DNA of 64,000 nucleotides from the NCBI RefSeq assembly GCF_003259845.1, contig NZ_QLMJ01000008.1:1-64000 (forward strand), in the 5' to 3' direction. Of this stretch, positions 16,917-25,746 are shown in pieces (the stretch's first letter is position 1; every line of letters begins with the position of its first letter). Source of the DNA: Actinoplanes lutulentus (GTDB lineage Bacteria > Actinomycetota > Actinomycetes > Mycobacteriales > Micromonosporaceae). The translations under genes were made by a program, and so were the position numbers. A model generated the notes under the pieces. It was not told the DNA's origin and searched no databases. It saw only the letters and a list, made by a program, of their open reading frames with translations.

Positions 16917-17405
16917 TCAGCGGCGGTCGCGGCCCTCATCACCGGCGGTCTCCTCGCGGGCGACCGGCTCGCTGACCGGCTGCTGCTCGGTGACCACGTA
17001 CTTGCGCAGGCGCGCCGTGCCACTGGCCGCGGAGCTGTCGTCGTAGCTGGCCCCGTACCCGGCGGCGGCGTGGCGGCCCGCGGTGGTGTCGCCGTCGCGC
17101 AGTCCGTAATAGGTGTAGAGCTCCGCCTCCTCGGCGGGCGAAACCGCACCGTCGGCGTCGATCCGCGGTGCGTCCTTGATCTTGCCCTTGGGGTACGACA
17201 CGGTGATCCGGTCGCCGGAGTAACTCGCGGCCCGGAGCGGGACGAAGGTCTCCTTGGTGCCGAACAGCCCGGTCCTGACCGTGACCCACTGGGGGTCGCC
17301 GCCCTGGGCGTCGAGGTAGACCTCGCCGACCGAGCCGACCTTGTCGCCGTCGGTGTCGTACACGTCGGCGCCGGTGAGCCGGGCGATGTCATTCTGTGTG
17401 ATCAC
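16917..17405 (-). CDS. PRC-barrel domain protein
   Basis: 162 residues. GTG at 17405 (VITQNDIARLTGADVYDTDG) has AAAGGAA seven bases upstream. The N-terminal 100 residues are a PRC-barrel (GDKVGSVGEVYLDAQGGDPQ; TVRTGLFGTKETFVPL), followed by a region rich in acidic residues and a C-terminal segment beginning RLRKYVVTEQQPV, like the start of the DUF2382 stress domain. That second domain is cut short compared with typical PRC-DUF2382 proteins. It probably takes part in stress response; a sigma-B-like promoter lies upstream. Confidence 0.88.
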   Translation of the reverse strand: MITQNDIARLTGADVYDTDGDKVGSVGEVYLDAQGGDPQWVTVRTGLFGTKETFVPLRAASYSGDRITVSYPKGKIKDAPRIDADGAVSPAEEAELYTYYGLRDGDTTAGRHAAAGYGASYDDSSAASGTARLRKYVVTEQQPVSEPVAREETAGDEGRDRR

Positions 17406-17459
17406 GGCAATTCCTTTCGAGAGGGAAATGATCGTGAAACAATTCCTGATGCCTCGAAA

Positions 17460-17484
17460 ATGCCCGTGCTTTTCGCCCACAAAC
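17460..17484 (-). promoter_or_regulatory. Putative sigma-B-type promoter of PRC-barrel gene
   Basis: Reverse strand GTTT (17481-17484), 15-bp spacer, GGGCAT (17460-17465), about 48 nt of 5' UTR before the GTG. It is identical in both boxes and spacing to the element upstream of dps. Confidence 0.6.
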
Positions 17485-17533
17485 GGTCGATCTCTGCCAG
17501 ATTCGGAATTCACCTCTGCCGGGCCGAAATCGG

Positions 17534-18550
17534 ATGACACCTATTTCAGGTTTGCGGGGTTCCGCTCAGGGTAGCCGAATATCGACAACTACAGATATTT
17601 GGAGATGTGTCATCACCCGAGCACCCATTGCCCCCGTCACCACCGGCCCTCGCGCGCGCCGCGAAGGGCATGCACAGGCTGGTGACGGCGTCATCGCGTA
17701 CACCGTTGCCGGCTCCGGCGAGCCGCTGCTCCTGATCCACGGACTCGGAGGGACTCGCCGGACGTGGAATCGGATCATCGACGATCTCTCGGCGACGCAC
17801 ACCGTCATCGCGCCTGATCTGCCCGGCCATGGGGATTCGGACGCCCCGGCCGGCGATTATTCGCTCGGGGCGCTCGCCGCGGCGTTGCGGGATCTGCTCG
17901 TCGTTCTCGGGCATTCCTCGGCAACCGTGATCGGCCATAGTCTCGGCGGCGGTATCGCCCTGCAATTCGCCTATCAATTCCCGGAGCGCACCGAACGGCT
18001 CGTCCTGATCAGCAGCGGTGGCCTCGGACCGCAACTGACCCCGATGCTGCGCGCCGCGACCCTGCCCGGCGCGCAGACCGTGGTGGCGGGGCTGGCACTG
18101 ATGCCGGAGCCGTTCACCCGGCGAGCATTGTCGGTGATGTCGACGGTCGCGCCTGGATTTCTGGCCCGGCCTGACGCGTACCCGGTGGCCGAAGGGCTGC
18201 GCCGGCTCACGCACACCGGTCAGCGCCGCACGTTCATCCGGACGGCACGGACCGTCATCAACTGGCGGGGACAGTCGGTCAGCGCCATTCAGCATCTGCG
18301 GCAGCTCACCGATCTGCCGGTGTTTCTCGCGTGGGGCAGCGACGACCGGACCATTCCGCCGCGTCACCACCGGGCCGTGGCCGAGCTGCTGACCACGCCG
18401 CAGCTGCTGGAGATCGACGGCGCCGGTCACTATCCGCACGAGACCGACGCCGGCACGCTGCTGCCCGCTCTGCAGGGCTTTCTCGGGTCGACGTCACCGT
18501 TCCGGTACACCGAGAGCCGGTGGCGTCACCTGCTGACCACGCCGCGGTGA
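17534..18550 (+). CDS. Alpha/beta hydrolase
   Basis: Up to 338 residues; the true start may be later (in-frame TTG at 17552), because the first 40 residues look unconserved. Core motifs: LLLIHGLGG (oxyanion hole, about 65-73), PDLPGHGDSD (94-103), nucleophile elbow GHSLGGG with Ser136, acid in WGSDDRTIPP near 268 and His in GAGHYPHE near 295. The triad is complete. The 3' end overlaps by 25 bp the convergent hydrolase gene at 18526. Substrate unknown; typical of lipolytic or dienelactone-type esterases. Confidence 0.85.
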   Translation: MTPISGLRGSAQGSRISTTTDIWRCVITRAPIAPVTTGPRARREGHAQAGDGVIAYTVAGSGEPLLLIHGLGGTRRTWNRIIDDLSATHTVIAPDLPGHGDSDAPAGDYSLGALAAALRDLLVVLGHSSATVIGHSLGGGIALQFAYQFPERTERLVLISSGGLGPQLTPMLRAATLPGAQTVVAGLALMPEPFTRRALSVMSTVAPGFLARPDAYPVAEGLRRLTHTGQRRTFIRTARTVINWRGQSVSAIQHLRQLTDLPVFLAWGSDDRTIPPRHHRAVAELLTTPQLLEIDGAGHYPHETDAGTLLPALQGFLGSTSPFRYTESRWRHLLTTPR

Positions 18551-19359
18551 TTCACGAACGCAACGGCCTCGGCGGCCAGTGCCGGGCCGGCCGTGGTCAC
18601 CGCGTTGTGAGCCGCGCGCGCCAGCGACATGCTCCGGCCGGTCGCGGCGAGCCCGGCGGCCCGCGCGATCCAGCTCGGCGGGGCGATCGGGTCGTGTTCG
18701 CCGCGCAGGACCAGGATCGGCGCTGCGACCAGGGGAAGCCGCTGTGCCATCGGATGCCGGGTGCTGTGCCGCAGCGTCCGTAGCACTCGCGGCACGCCGG
18801 CGTCGCGGACGTCACGGGCGATGATCTGGGCCTGTCGCGGATCCTCGTGGGCGAGGTCGCGTACCCATCGCCAGGCCTGACCCGCGGCGGTCGGCGCGTC
18901 CGGGTCGACGGTCGGCCCGACCAGGACCAGGGCGCAGGCCAGCTCCGGACGCCGGACGGCCAGCTCGACGGCGACCTGGCAGCCGAAGGAGTTGCCCAGC
19001 AGGACCGCCCCGGAGAGACCTTCGGCATCCATCCAGCCGGCCATCGCGGTCGCGTGCTCGATCACGTCGAAGGCGCCACGCGGGCTCTGGGACAGGCCGA
19101 ATCCTGGCAGGTCCGGCACGTGGACGTCGCCGGGCAGCGCCAGCGCGGTCGGCATCAGGTACCGGTGCGACACCGCGAGTCCGTGCAGCAGCACCCAGGG
19201 AATGCCCGGTTCCGGCGAGCCGGTCCGGGATCGCACGTGCAGTTTCAGGCCGTCGACGGTGACTCGGCGACTGGTGAATCCTTGATCCGGCCGGGGCGCC
19301 GCCATGGCCGCCCGGGCCTCTGCCGCACTCATGCGGGCAATTCTTCGGATTCTCACCAT
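18526..19359 (-). CDS. Alpha/beta hydrolase
   Basis: 277 residues. Oxyanion HGLA near 59-62, PDLPGFGLS near 82-90, nucleophile elbow GNSFGC with Ser124 (Asn replaces the usual His before Ser), acid in LRGEHDPIAPP near 225, His in RAAHN near 255. ATG at 19359 with GAGGGTAAG upstream. It follows the molybdopterin oxidoreductase gene on the same strand after 39 bp and may be co-transcribed. Its 3' end overlaps the convergent hydrolase by 25 bp. Only distantly similar to that neighbour, so not a recent duplicate. Confidence 0.87.
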   Translation of the reverse strand: MVRIRRIARMSAAEARAAMAAPRPDQGFTSRRVTVDGLKLHVRSRTGSPEPGIPWVLLHGLAVSHRYLMPTALALPGDVHVPDLPGFGLSQSPRGAFDVIEHATAMAGWMDAEGLSGAVLLGNSFGCQVAVELAVRRPELACALVLVGPTVDPDAPTAAGQAWRWVRDLAHEDPRQAQIIARDVRDAGVPRVLRTLRHSTRHPMAQRLPLVAAPILVLRGEHDPIAPPSWIARAAGLAATGRSMSLARAAHNAVTTAGPALAAEAVAFVNHRGVVSR

Positions 19360-19398
19360 CGGTGCTTACCCTCAGCGCGCCGTTCCACCGCTGGCGGC

Positions 19399-20901
19399 TC
19401 AGGCGACGGTCACCGAGATGGTGTGGAGGCCGGTCGCGCCGTCCGGGTAGGGCGTGGCCCGGTCGGCGATCTGCACCTGGCCGGTGCGGTCGGTCGCGCG
19501 GACCGACAGAGAGTGCGGGCCGGACGGGGCTGACCAGCGGTAGCGCCACTGTACCCAGGTGTCGATCGACGGGCTCGGGAGCAGCTCCGCCTCGGTCCAG
19601 CCCGCTCCGTCGATGTTGATCTCGACTTTGCTGATGCCGCGTTGCTGGGCCCAGGCCACGCCGGCGACGGTCACCGCTCCGGCCGCCAGTTGAGCGAACG
19701 GTTTGGGCTGGTCGATGCGGGACGCCGTCTTCACCGGGCCGCGGGCGGCCCAGCCGCGTTCCACCCAGTACGCGTCGAAGGCGTCGAACGTGGTCACCTC
19801 GAGTTCGGTGAGCCACTTGCAGGCGCCGGCATATCCGTACAGGCCCGGCGTGAGCATCCGCACCGGGAAGCCGTTGACCAGCGGCAGCGGTTCGCCGTTC
19901 ATGCCGACCACCAGCATCGCGTCGCGACCGTCGAGCAGCAGGTCGATCGGGGTGCCGATGGTCATCCCCTCGACCGAACGGGCGACAACCTGATCGGCGC
20001 CGGCTCGGACGCCGGCTTCCCGCAACAGAGGGGCCAGGGGTACGCCCAGCCAGCGCGCCGTCCCGGCATAAGGACCGCCGACCTCGTTGGAGACGCAGTT
20101 GAGAGTGATGTCGCGTTCGATCAGCGGGCGGTCGAGGAGCTCGGCGAAGGAGAAGCCCATCTCGTTGTCGACCATGCCGTGGATCCGCAGACGCCAGGTG
20201 TCCAGGTTGATCCGGGGAATCGTGAGTGCCGTGTCGACGCGATAGAACGTGTCGGTCGCCGTATAGAAGCCGGCGCCGCCGGAGAAGGGTTTCGCCGGGT
20301 CGGCCGCCGCGGGGAGCCGCACCGCCGAGCGGCTGCTGCTCGCCGCGTTGCCGCGCACCTGACGCACCCCGTAAACACCGCCGGCAGCGGCAGCGGTGCT
20401 GCCGGCGAACAGCGTGGCCGCCCGCAGAAAAGCACGCCGATCGAATTCGGTCCCGGGCGAGTCCGCGACGGTAAACGGAGAACCGGATCGCAGCAGGACC
20501 CACAGGACCACGCCGGAAATAGCGGCTCCCATCAGGGCCGGCACCGCGTCGATCGCCGTGGCCGCCGGGCGGGTCAGTGCTGCTGTCGCGCCGACCACCC
20601 CGAGCAACGCGGCGCCAGCGATCCCGGCTGCCCGCCAGCGCACGGCCAGGACGCCGACCACTGCGGTGAGCAACGCCAGGACCAGCACGATCCCGGCCAG
20701 GAGCATGGGCTTGTCGTGGGTGCCGAATGTGCGTACCGCGAATTCTTTGATCGGAGTCGGCGCCGCGTCGATGAGCGCGCCCCCGACGGCGGTAAGCGGC
20801 CCGGCCTGGGGCCGGGTCGCGGCAGCGAGCAGTTCCGCCGCCGCGACCCCGAATGCCGCGGCGAGGATCCCGCTGGCCGCACCCATCGTGATTCCTCGCA
20901 T
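19399..20901 (-). CDS. Molybdopterin-dependent oxidoreductase, membrane-anchored
   Basis: 500 residues. The N-terminal 180 residues hold about four or five membrane helices (about 10-27, 66-87, 94-112, 120-137, 160-178). The outer part (about 200-400) is a sulfite-oxidase-type molybdopterin domain with the Mo-ligand Cys269 in TLNCVSNEVGG and GFPVRMLTPGLYGYAGACKW. The last 100 residues are the Mo-co dimerisation beta domain (WRYRWSAPSGPHSLSVRATD). The reaction is unknown; relatives act on S- or N-oxides. Only 32 bp separate it from the fasciclin lipoprotein gene upstream on the same strand, so the two are probably one operon. Confidence 0.9.
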   Translation of the reverse strand: MRGITMGAASGILAAAFGVAAAELLAAATRPQAGPLTAVGGALIDAAPTPIKEFAVRTFGTHDKPMLLAGIVLVLALLTAVVGVLAVRWRAAGIAGAALLGVVGATAALTRPAATAIDAVPALMGAAISGVVLWVLLRSGSPFTVADSPGTEFDRRAFLRAATLFAGSTAAAAGGVYGVRQVRGNAASSSRSAVRLPAAADPAKPFSGGAGFYTATDTFYRVDTALTIPRINLDTWRLRIHGMVDNEMGFSFAELLDRPLIERDITLNCVSNEVGGPYAGTARWLGVPLAPLLREAGVRAGADQVVARSVEGMTIGTPIDLLLDGRDAMLVVGMNGEPLPLVNGFPVRMLTPGLYGYAGACKWLTELEVTTFDAFDAYWVERGWAARGPVKTASRIDQPKPFAQLAAGAVTVAGVAWAQQRGISKVEINIDGAGWTEAELLPSPSIDTWVQWRYRWSAPSGPHSLSVRATDRTGQVQIADRATPYPDGATGLHTISVTVA

Positions 20902-20933
20902 GACAGTGCCCTCCGCTAGAAGTCCGAGATGGA

Positions 20934-21566
20934 TCAGCTCTTCGGCATCAGGACGGAGTCGATGATGTAGACGTTGGCGTTGGCGGTCTGCACGTTGCCG
21001 CAGATCACGGCCGCGGAGCCGTCGACGGTGAAGTCCTCGCCGCTGCCGCTGACGGTCAGCTCGTCGCCTTCCAGGGTCTTGTGGGTTCCGGCCAGGTCGG
21101 CAGGTGTGAGCTTGCCCGGCACGACGTGGTAGGTCAGGACGCTGGTCAGGGTCTTCTTGTCGGCAAGGACCTTCTTCAGGTCAGCCTCCGGGATCTTGCC
21201 GAAGGCATCGTTGGTGGGTGCGAAGACGGTGACCGCCTCGGCGGTGTTCAGCGAGTCGACCAGGTCGGCCTGCTTCACGGCGGAGACCAGCGTGCTGAGC
21301 AGCGGGTTGCCGGAGGCGGCGGTGGCGACCGGCACCTGGGCCATCGCCTGGAAGCTGCCCGCGTTCGCCGGGTCGGTGGGGACCGCGGCGCAGCCTGGGC
21401 CGAAATTGGTCATGCTCGTCATGGCCGGGGCGCTGGACGCCGCCATCGTGGGCGCCATGGTCGCGGCCGGGGCCGCGTCGGCGTCGCTGTCACTGCTGCC
21501 GCAGGCCGTCATCGCGAGGGAGAAGAGAACAGTGGCGGAAACGGCAGCGATTTTGTACGTACGCAT
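20934..21566 (-). CDS. Fasciclin (FAS1) domain lipoprotein
   Basis: 210 residues; ATG at 21566 (MRTYKIAAV) with GAGAGGAACC upstream. The signal peptide ends in LAMTAC, a lipobox-like site, followed by an Ala/Met/Ser-rich linker. The FAS1 domain covers about 75-208 with both family blocks (VTVFAPTNDAFGKIP; LTYHVVPGKL) and the C-terminal ANVYIIDSVLMPKS. It resembles mycobacterial MPT83/MPT70, cell-surface proteins whose genes are SigK-controlled. It leads an operon with the molybdopterin oxidoreductase, and a SigK-like promoter is visible upstream. Confidence 0.92.
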   Translation of the reverse strand: MRTYKIAAVSATVLFSLAMTACGSSDSDADAAPAATMAPTMAASSAPAMTSMTNFGPGCAAVPTDPANAGSFQAMAQVPVATAASGNPLLSTLVSAVKQADLVDSLNTAEAVTVFAPTNDAFGKIPEADLKKVLADKKTLTSVLTYHVVPGKLTPADLAGTHKTLEGDELTVSGSGEDFTVDGSAAVICGNVQTANANVYIIDSVLMPKS

Positions 21567-21604
21567 GATTGTGGTTCCTCTCGGTTTTTGTTCTGACACC
21601 TCCG

Positions 21605-21631
21605 ATTCGGGGCTGCTCCAGCGGCGGATTG
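21605..21631 (-). promoter_or_regulatory. Possible SigK-like promoter of fasciclin gene
   Basis: Reverse strand CAATCC (21626-21631), 15-bp spacer, CCGAAT (21605-21610), about 32 nt upstream of the ATG after the expected start. The -10 matches the mycobacterial SigK element exactly; the -35 differs by one base from CCATCC and the spacer is slightly short. Confidence 0.4.
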
Positions 21632-21717
21632 GTCGGATTGGCGAGAACTTCAAAAACTTCCCCGAGCGAGTGTGACCACCGTGACCATGGCTGTTACTCC
21701 TACTTGAGTTGTAGGGT

Positions 21718-21730
21718 TACGGCAGCCGTA
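21718..21730. promoter_or_regulatory. Dyad upstream of DUF1684-opp operon
   Basis: TACGGC-A-GCCGTA, a perfect 6-bp inverted repeat 23 bp before the ATG at 21754, between divergent operons. Possibly an operator for the transporter operon; the binding factor is unknown. Confidence 0.35.
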
Positions 21731-21753
21731 GTCAAGATCAACTGTGGGGCACC

Positions 21754-22434
21754 ATGACGCAGAACACAGCAGCTCAGCAGCATGCCGCGTGGCAGGAGGA
21801 CCGTCGTCGTGCGGTCACGTCCGCGACCGGCAACCTCGCGTTGATCGAGACTCGATGGGGCGCCGACGATCCGGACGCCGCCCTCGCCGGTCAGCCCGCC
21901 AGCGTCACCGCCACCCGGCTGTCGCGCCGCGACCCCTTCAACGGCGAGATCCAGCACGGCGTGCGCCTCTGGGACGCCGCCTCGCCCGCGATCAAGAGCT
22001 TCGAGGGCATCGACACCTACCCGTATGACCCGGCCTGGGTGCTCGACGCGACGTACACGGACGTGCCCGGTGACCGCCGGGTGCCGTTCCAGCACGCGCA
22101 GGACGCCGGCTTCACCCGTGACCTGCCGGTCCCCGGCGACCTGCACCTCACCGTCGACGGACGCGATTACACGCTGAGCGCCTTCGACGACGACGGCCGG
22201 TTGCTGCTGGTCTTCGGCGACCCCACCAACGGCGGCGAGACCTATGGCGCCGGCCGGTTCCTGTTCGTCGACCGCGAGCCCGGCCAGACAAACGTGGTCC
22301 TCGACTTCAACCGCGCCTTCGTGCCGCCGTGCGGGTTCTCCGAGCACTACAACTGCCCGATGCCGCCCCCGCAGAACCGCCTGCATCTGCCGGTGCGCGC
22401 CGGCGAGAAGCTCGCGAAGTCCCGAACCAACTGA
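21754..22434 (+). CDS. DUF1684 domain protein
   Basis: 226 residues, no signal peptide. It carries the DUF1684 hallmarks: LFVFGDPTNGGETYGAGRFL-type glycine-rich block near 150-167 and the C-terminal DFNRAFVPPCGFSEHYNCPM segment with two Cys, then PPPQNRLHLPVRAGEK. The function of the family is unknown. It is the first gene of a plus-strand group; the oligopeptide-binding protein starts 32 bp after its stop, so it probably belongs to the transporter operon. Confidence 0.88.
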   Translation: MTQNTAAQQHAAWQEDRRRAVTSATGNLALIETRWGADDPDAALAGQPASVTATRLSRRDPFNGEIQHGVRLWDAASPAIKSFEGIDTYPYDPAWVLDATYTDVPGDRRVPFQHAQDAGFTRDLPVPGDLHLTVDGRDYTLSAFDDDGRLLLVFGDPTNGGETYGAGRFLFVDREPGQTNVVLDFNRAFVPPCGFSEHYNCPMPPPQNRLHLPVRAGEKLAKSRTN

Positions 22435-22466
22435 GCACCACCACACCCCCGAAGAAAAGACACACC

Positions 22467-23981
22467 GTGAATAGAAGAGCAGTCATCCGTACCCTCGCCG
22501 CTGTCACCGCGCTGAGCCTGACCGGCGGCCTCGCTGCCTGCGGCAGCGACGACGACAGCGGCGCGAGCGCCGCGGACAGCAGCAGCGCGATCATCCAGGT
22601 CGGCTCGGTCTACGAGCCGCAGAACCTGGACAACACCGCCGGCGGCGGCCAGGGCGTCACCGAGGCGCTGAACGGCAACGTGTACGAGGGCCTGTTCACG
22701 CTGACCGACACGGGCGCGGTCGAGCCGCTGCTCGCGAAGGACCAGAAGGTCAGCGACGACGGCCTCACCTACACGTTCACCCTGCAGCCGAACGTGAAGT
22801 TCCACTCCGGCGCGGCGCTGACCTCGAAGGACGTCAAGGCGAGCGTCGAGCGGGTGACCGCCGAGAACTCGAAGTCGGCCCGCAAGAGCAACCTCGCGGT
22901 GATCAAGTCGATCGACACCCCGGACGACGCGACGGTGGTCTTCACGCTGTCCAGCCGGTCGATCTCGTTCGTCTACAACCTCAGCTACATCTGGATCAGC
23001 AACGCGGCGGCGACCGACCTGACCACCACGGCTGACGGCACCGGGCCGTACAAGTTCGGCGAGTGGAAGCGCGGCTCGACGCTGTCGCTGACCAAGTTCG
23101 ACGGGTACTGGGGCACCGCCGCGAAGAACGCCGGCGTGGTGTTCCACTACTTCACCGACGCCACGGCGCTGAACAACGCGCTGCTCACCAACGCGGTCGA
23201 CATCGTCACCAGCGAGCAGAGCCCGGACGCGCTCGCGCAGTTCAGCGGGAACGCCAGCTACAAGGTCAACGACGGCAAGGGCACCACCAAGCTGCTGCTC
23301 GCGTTCAACGACAAGGTCGCCCCGTTCGACAAGGTGGCCGTGCGGCAGGCCGTCAGCCAGGCGATCGACGACAAGAAGCTGCTCACCTCGATCTGGGGCG
23401 AGTACGGCACCGAGATCGGCTCGATGGTCCCGCCGACCGACCCGTGGTACGAGGACCTGACCTCGGTCAACGCGTACAACGTGGAGAACGCCAAGAAGCT
23501 GCTGACCGACGCCGGTTTCCCGAACGGCTTCACGTTCTCGCTGGACACCCCGAGTTACGACCCGCACCCGACCGCTGCCACGTTCATCAAGAGCGAGCTG
23601 GCGAAGGTCGGCATCACGGTGAACATCAACACGATCACCGCCGACGAGTGGTACACGAAGGTCTACCAGAAGCGGGACTTCGCGGCGACGCTGCAGGAGC
23701 ACGTGAACGATCGTGACGTGGTCTGGTACGGCAACCCCGACTTCTACTGGGGCTACAACAACACCCAGGTCACCGACCTGGTCAACAAGGCGGAGCAGGC
23801 CACCACGACCGACGAGCAGACCTCGCTGCTCAAGCAGGCCAACAAGATCATCGCGGAGGAGGCGGCCAGCGACTGGCTCTACCTCTACCCGCAGATCGTG
23901 GTCGCGTCGTCGAAGCTGACCGGGTACCCGGTCAACGGCCTCAACGCCCAGTTCTTCGCGTACGGGATCGTCAAGAGCTGA
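22467..23981 (+). CDS. Oligopeptide-type ABC importer, substrate-binding lipoprotein
   Basis: 504-residue family 5 solute-binding protein (DppA/OppA/NikA type). GTG at 22467 starts a lipoprotein signal with the lipobox GGLAAC and Cys25. The family signature region LLAKDQKVSDDGLTYTFTLQ lies near 85-105, and the WYTKVYQKRDFAATLQEHVN segment is near 390-410. Its stop overlaps the permease start as TGATG. It binds the transported solute outside the membrane; peptides, nickel chelates or sugars are all possible for this family. The genome context (DUF1684) does not settle it. Confidence 0.92.
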   Translation: MNRRAVIRTLAAVTALSLTGGLAACGSDDDSGASAADSSSAIIQVGSVYEPQNLDNTAGGGQGVTEALNGNVYEGLFTLTDTGAVEPLLAKDQKVSDDGLTYTFTLQPNVKFHSGAALTSKDVKASVERVTAENSKSARKSNLAVIKSIDTPDDATVVFTLSSRSISFVYNLSYIWISNAAATDLTTTADGTGPYKFGEWKRGSTLSLTKFDGYWGTAAKNAGVVFHYFTDATALNNALLTNAVDIVTSEQSPDALAQFSGNASYKVNDGKGTTKLLLAFNDKVAPFDKVAVRQAVSQAIDDKKLLTSIWGEYGTEIGSMVPPTDPWYEDLTSVNAYNVENAKKLLTDAGFPNGFTFSLDTPSYDPHPTAATFIKSELAKVGITVNINTITADEWYTKVYQKRDFAATLQEHVNDRDVVWYGNPDFYWGYNNTQVTDLVNKAEQATTTDEQTSLLKQANKIIAEEAASDWLYLYPQIVVASSKLTGYPVNGLNAQFFAYGIVKS

Positions 23982-24937
23982 TGATCCGCTACCTGCTGCG
24001 GCGGACCGCGATCCTTCTGGTGTCGCTGTCCGCCGCAGCAGTGGTGCTGTTCGTGCTGCTCCGGCTCCTGCCGGGCGACCCGGCCAACGCCCTGCTCCCG
24101 GTCGGAGCGACCGCCGAGCAGATCGAGGCCGCCCGCCGGGAGCTCGGCACGGACGCCCCACTGCTCTCCCAATTCTTCAGCTGGCTCGGCGACGTCGTCA
24201 CGTTCGACCTCGGCAAGTCGCTGGTCAGCACGCTGCCGGTCGGTGACGAGATCGCCGCCCGGCTGCCGGTGACCGTGCCGCTGACCCTCGCCGCGTTCAC
24301 CCTGGCCGTGCTGATCGCCGTGCCCGTCGGTGTGCTGGCCGCGGCCCGCGCCGACCGCTGGTACGGCCCGGTCATCAACGCTGTCGCCCAGCTCGGCATC
24401 GCGGTGCCCGCGTTCTGGGTCGGCCTGCTGCTGATCACCGTGTTCGCGCTGAACCTGCAGGTCCTGCCGGCCGGTGGTTTCCCGCCCGGCGGCTGGTCCG
24501 ATCCCGGCGCCGCGATCGAGGCCCTGGTCCTGCCGGTGGTCACGGTCGCTCTGGTCATGTCGGCCTCACTGATCCGGTACGTCCGCAGCGCCACCCTCGA
24601 CGTGCTCGGTGCCGACTATCTGCGTACCGCCCGTGCGCTCGGCGCCAGCTCGTCGCAGGCGATGTGGCGGCACGGGCTGCGCAACGCCGCCGTCCCGGTG
24701 ATCGCCGTGCTCGCCATGGAGCTGGCCACCACGTTCCTCGGGGCGGTCGTGGTGGAGAGCGTCTTCGCCCTGCCCGGCCTCGGCGGCATGCTGGTCCGCG
24801 GCATCAGCCAGCACGACTACCCGGTCATCCAGGGGATCATGCTGGTCAGCACCGCCACCGTCCTGGTCGTCGGCTTCCTCGGCGACCTCGCCCAGCGCCT
24901 CGTCGACCCGCGCCTGCTGCACCGGAGCACCTCATGA
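23981..24937 (+). CDS. Oligopeptide-type ABC importer, permease 1 (DppB type)
   Basis: 318 residues with six membrane helices. An N-terminal helix (LLRRTAILLVSLSAAAVVLF) is followed by the LRLLPGDPANALLPVGAT block typical of DppB/OppB. The EAA loop for contact with the ATPases is RTARALGASSSQAMWRHGLR near 208-227. The ATG shares one base with the previous stop and its own stop overlaps the next start as ATGA, so synthesis of the subunits is coupled. Confidence 0.93.
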   Translation: MIRYLLRRTAILLVSLSAAAVVLFVLLRLLPGDPANALLPVGATAEQIEAARRELGTDAPLLSQFFSWLGDVVTFDLGKSLVSTLPVGDEIAARLPVTVPLTLAAFTLAVLIAVPVGVLAAARADRWYGPVINAVAQLGIAVPAFWVGLLLITVFALNLQVLPAGGFPPGGWSDPGAAIEALVLPVVTVALVMSASLIRYVRSATLDVLGADYLRTARALGASSSQAMWRHGLRNAAVPVIAVLAMELATTFLGAVVVESVFALPGLGGMLVRGISQHDYPVIQGIMLVSTATVLVVGFLGDLAQRLVDPRLLHRSTS

Positions 24938-25746
24938 GCCGGCGTCGTTCCCTGCACCTCGCGGCCGGTCTGCTCCTGGTCGCCGTCGTCGTGGGTGGGG
25001 TGCTGCTGTCGTACCTGTGGCTGCCGTTCGCCCCGGACGACACCTCCGGCGGCCGGCTCGCGCCGCCCGGCGGTGACCACCTGCTCGGCACCGACAAACT
25101 CGGCCGGGACCTGTTCACCCAGCTGCTGATCGGTGGCCGCATCGCGATCGGCACCGCGCTCGGCGCGGTCACCGTCGGCGGCGTACTCGGGGTGAGTTTC
25201 GGCCTGGTCGCCGGGTTCGCCACCCGCTGGCTCGACGACGCCGCCGCGGTGCTGCTCGACATCCTGATCGCGTTCCCGACGCTGCTGCTGGCGATGCTGA
25301 TCGTGGCCGGCGCCGGTGCGTCGCTCGCCACCGCGGTGATCGCGATCGGTCTGGCGATGGCCGCCGTGGTGGCCCGGCTGACCCGGGTGCTGGTCAAGCA
25401 GATCCTGGCCCGCGACTACATCACCGCGGCCCGGGTGGCCGGCATCTCCTGGCCGCGGATCGTGGTCAGCCACGTGCTGCCGAACATCGCACCGACCGTC
25501 TCGGTCAACCTGGCCCTGCAGGCCGGACTCGCTGTGCTGGCCGAGGCGAGCCTGTCCTATCTCGGTCTCGGCACGCCGCCGCCGAACGCCTCGTGGGGGC
25601 GGATGCTCTACGAGGCGCAGGCCACCGTGCTGGTCGCGCCGGTGGCGGCGCTCGCACCGGGCATCGCGCTGGTCGCGCTGGTGATCGGCGTGAACCTGAC
25701 CGCCGACGGGCTGCGCGACTTCACCGATCCGAGGAGATCCCGATGA
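24934..25746 (+). CDS. Oligopeptide-type ABC importer, permease 2 (DppC type)
   Basis: 270 residues; ATG at 24934 overlaps the previous stop (ATGA). The N-terminal helix is followed by the HLLGTDKLGRDLFTQLLIGG motif typical of DppC/OppC (about 45-64). The EAA loop is TAARVAGISWPRIVVSHVLP near 165-184, and LSYLGLGTPPPNASWGRML near 208-226 is also characteristic. Shorter at the N-terminus than many DppC proteins. It pairs with the DppB-type subunit to form the channel. Confidence 0.93.
   Translation: MSRRRSLHLAAGLLLVAVVVGGVLLSYLWLPFAPDDTSGGRLAPPGGDHLLGTDKLGRDLFTQLLIGGRIAIGTALGAVTVGGVLGVSFGLVAGFATRWLDDAAAVLLDILIAFPTLLLAMLIVAGAGASLATAVIAIGLAMAAVVARLTRVLVKQILARDYITAARVAGISWPRIVVSHVLPNIAPTVSVNLALQAGLAVLAEASLSYLGLGTPPPNASWGRMLYEAQATVLVAPVAALAPGIALVALVIGVNLTADGLRDFTDPRRSR

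Noticed and set aside
22347..24161. 604-codon minus-strand frame over the oligopeptide-binding protein
   Set aside because: Antisense shadow; Arg/Val/Asp-rich composition and no recognisable family, while the plus frame is a clear binding protein.
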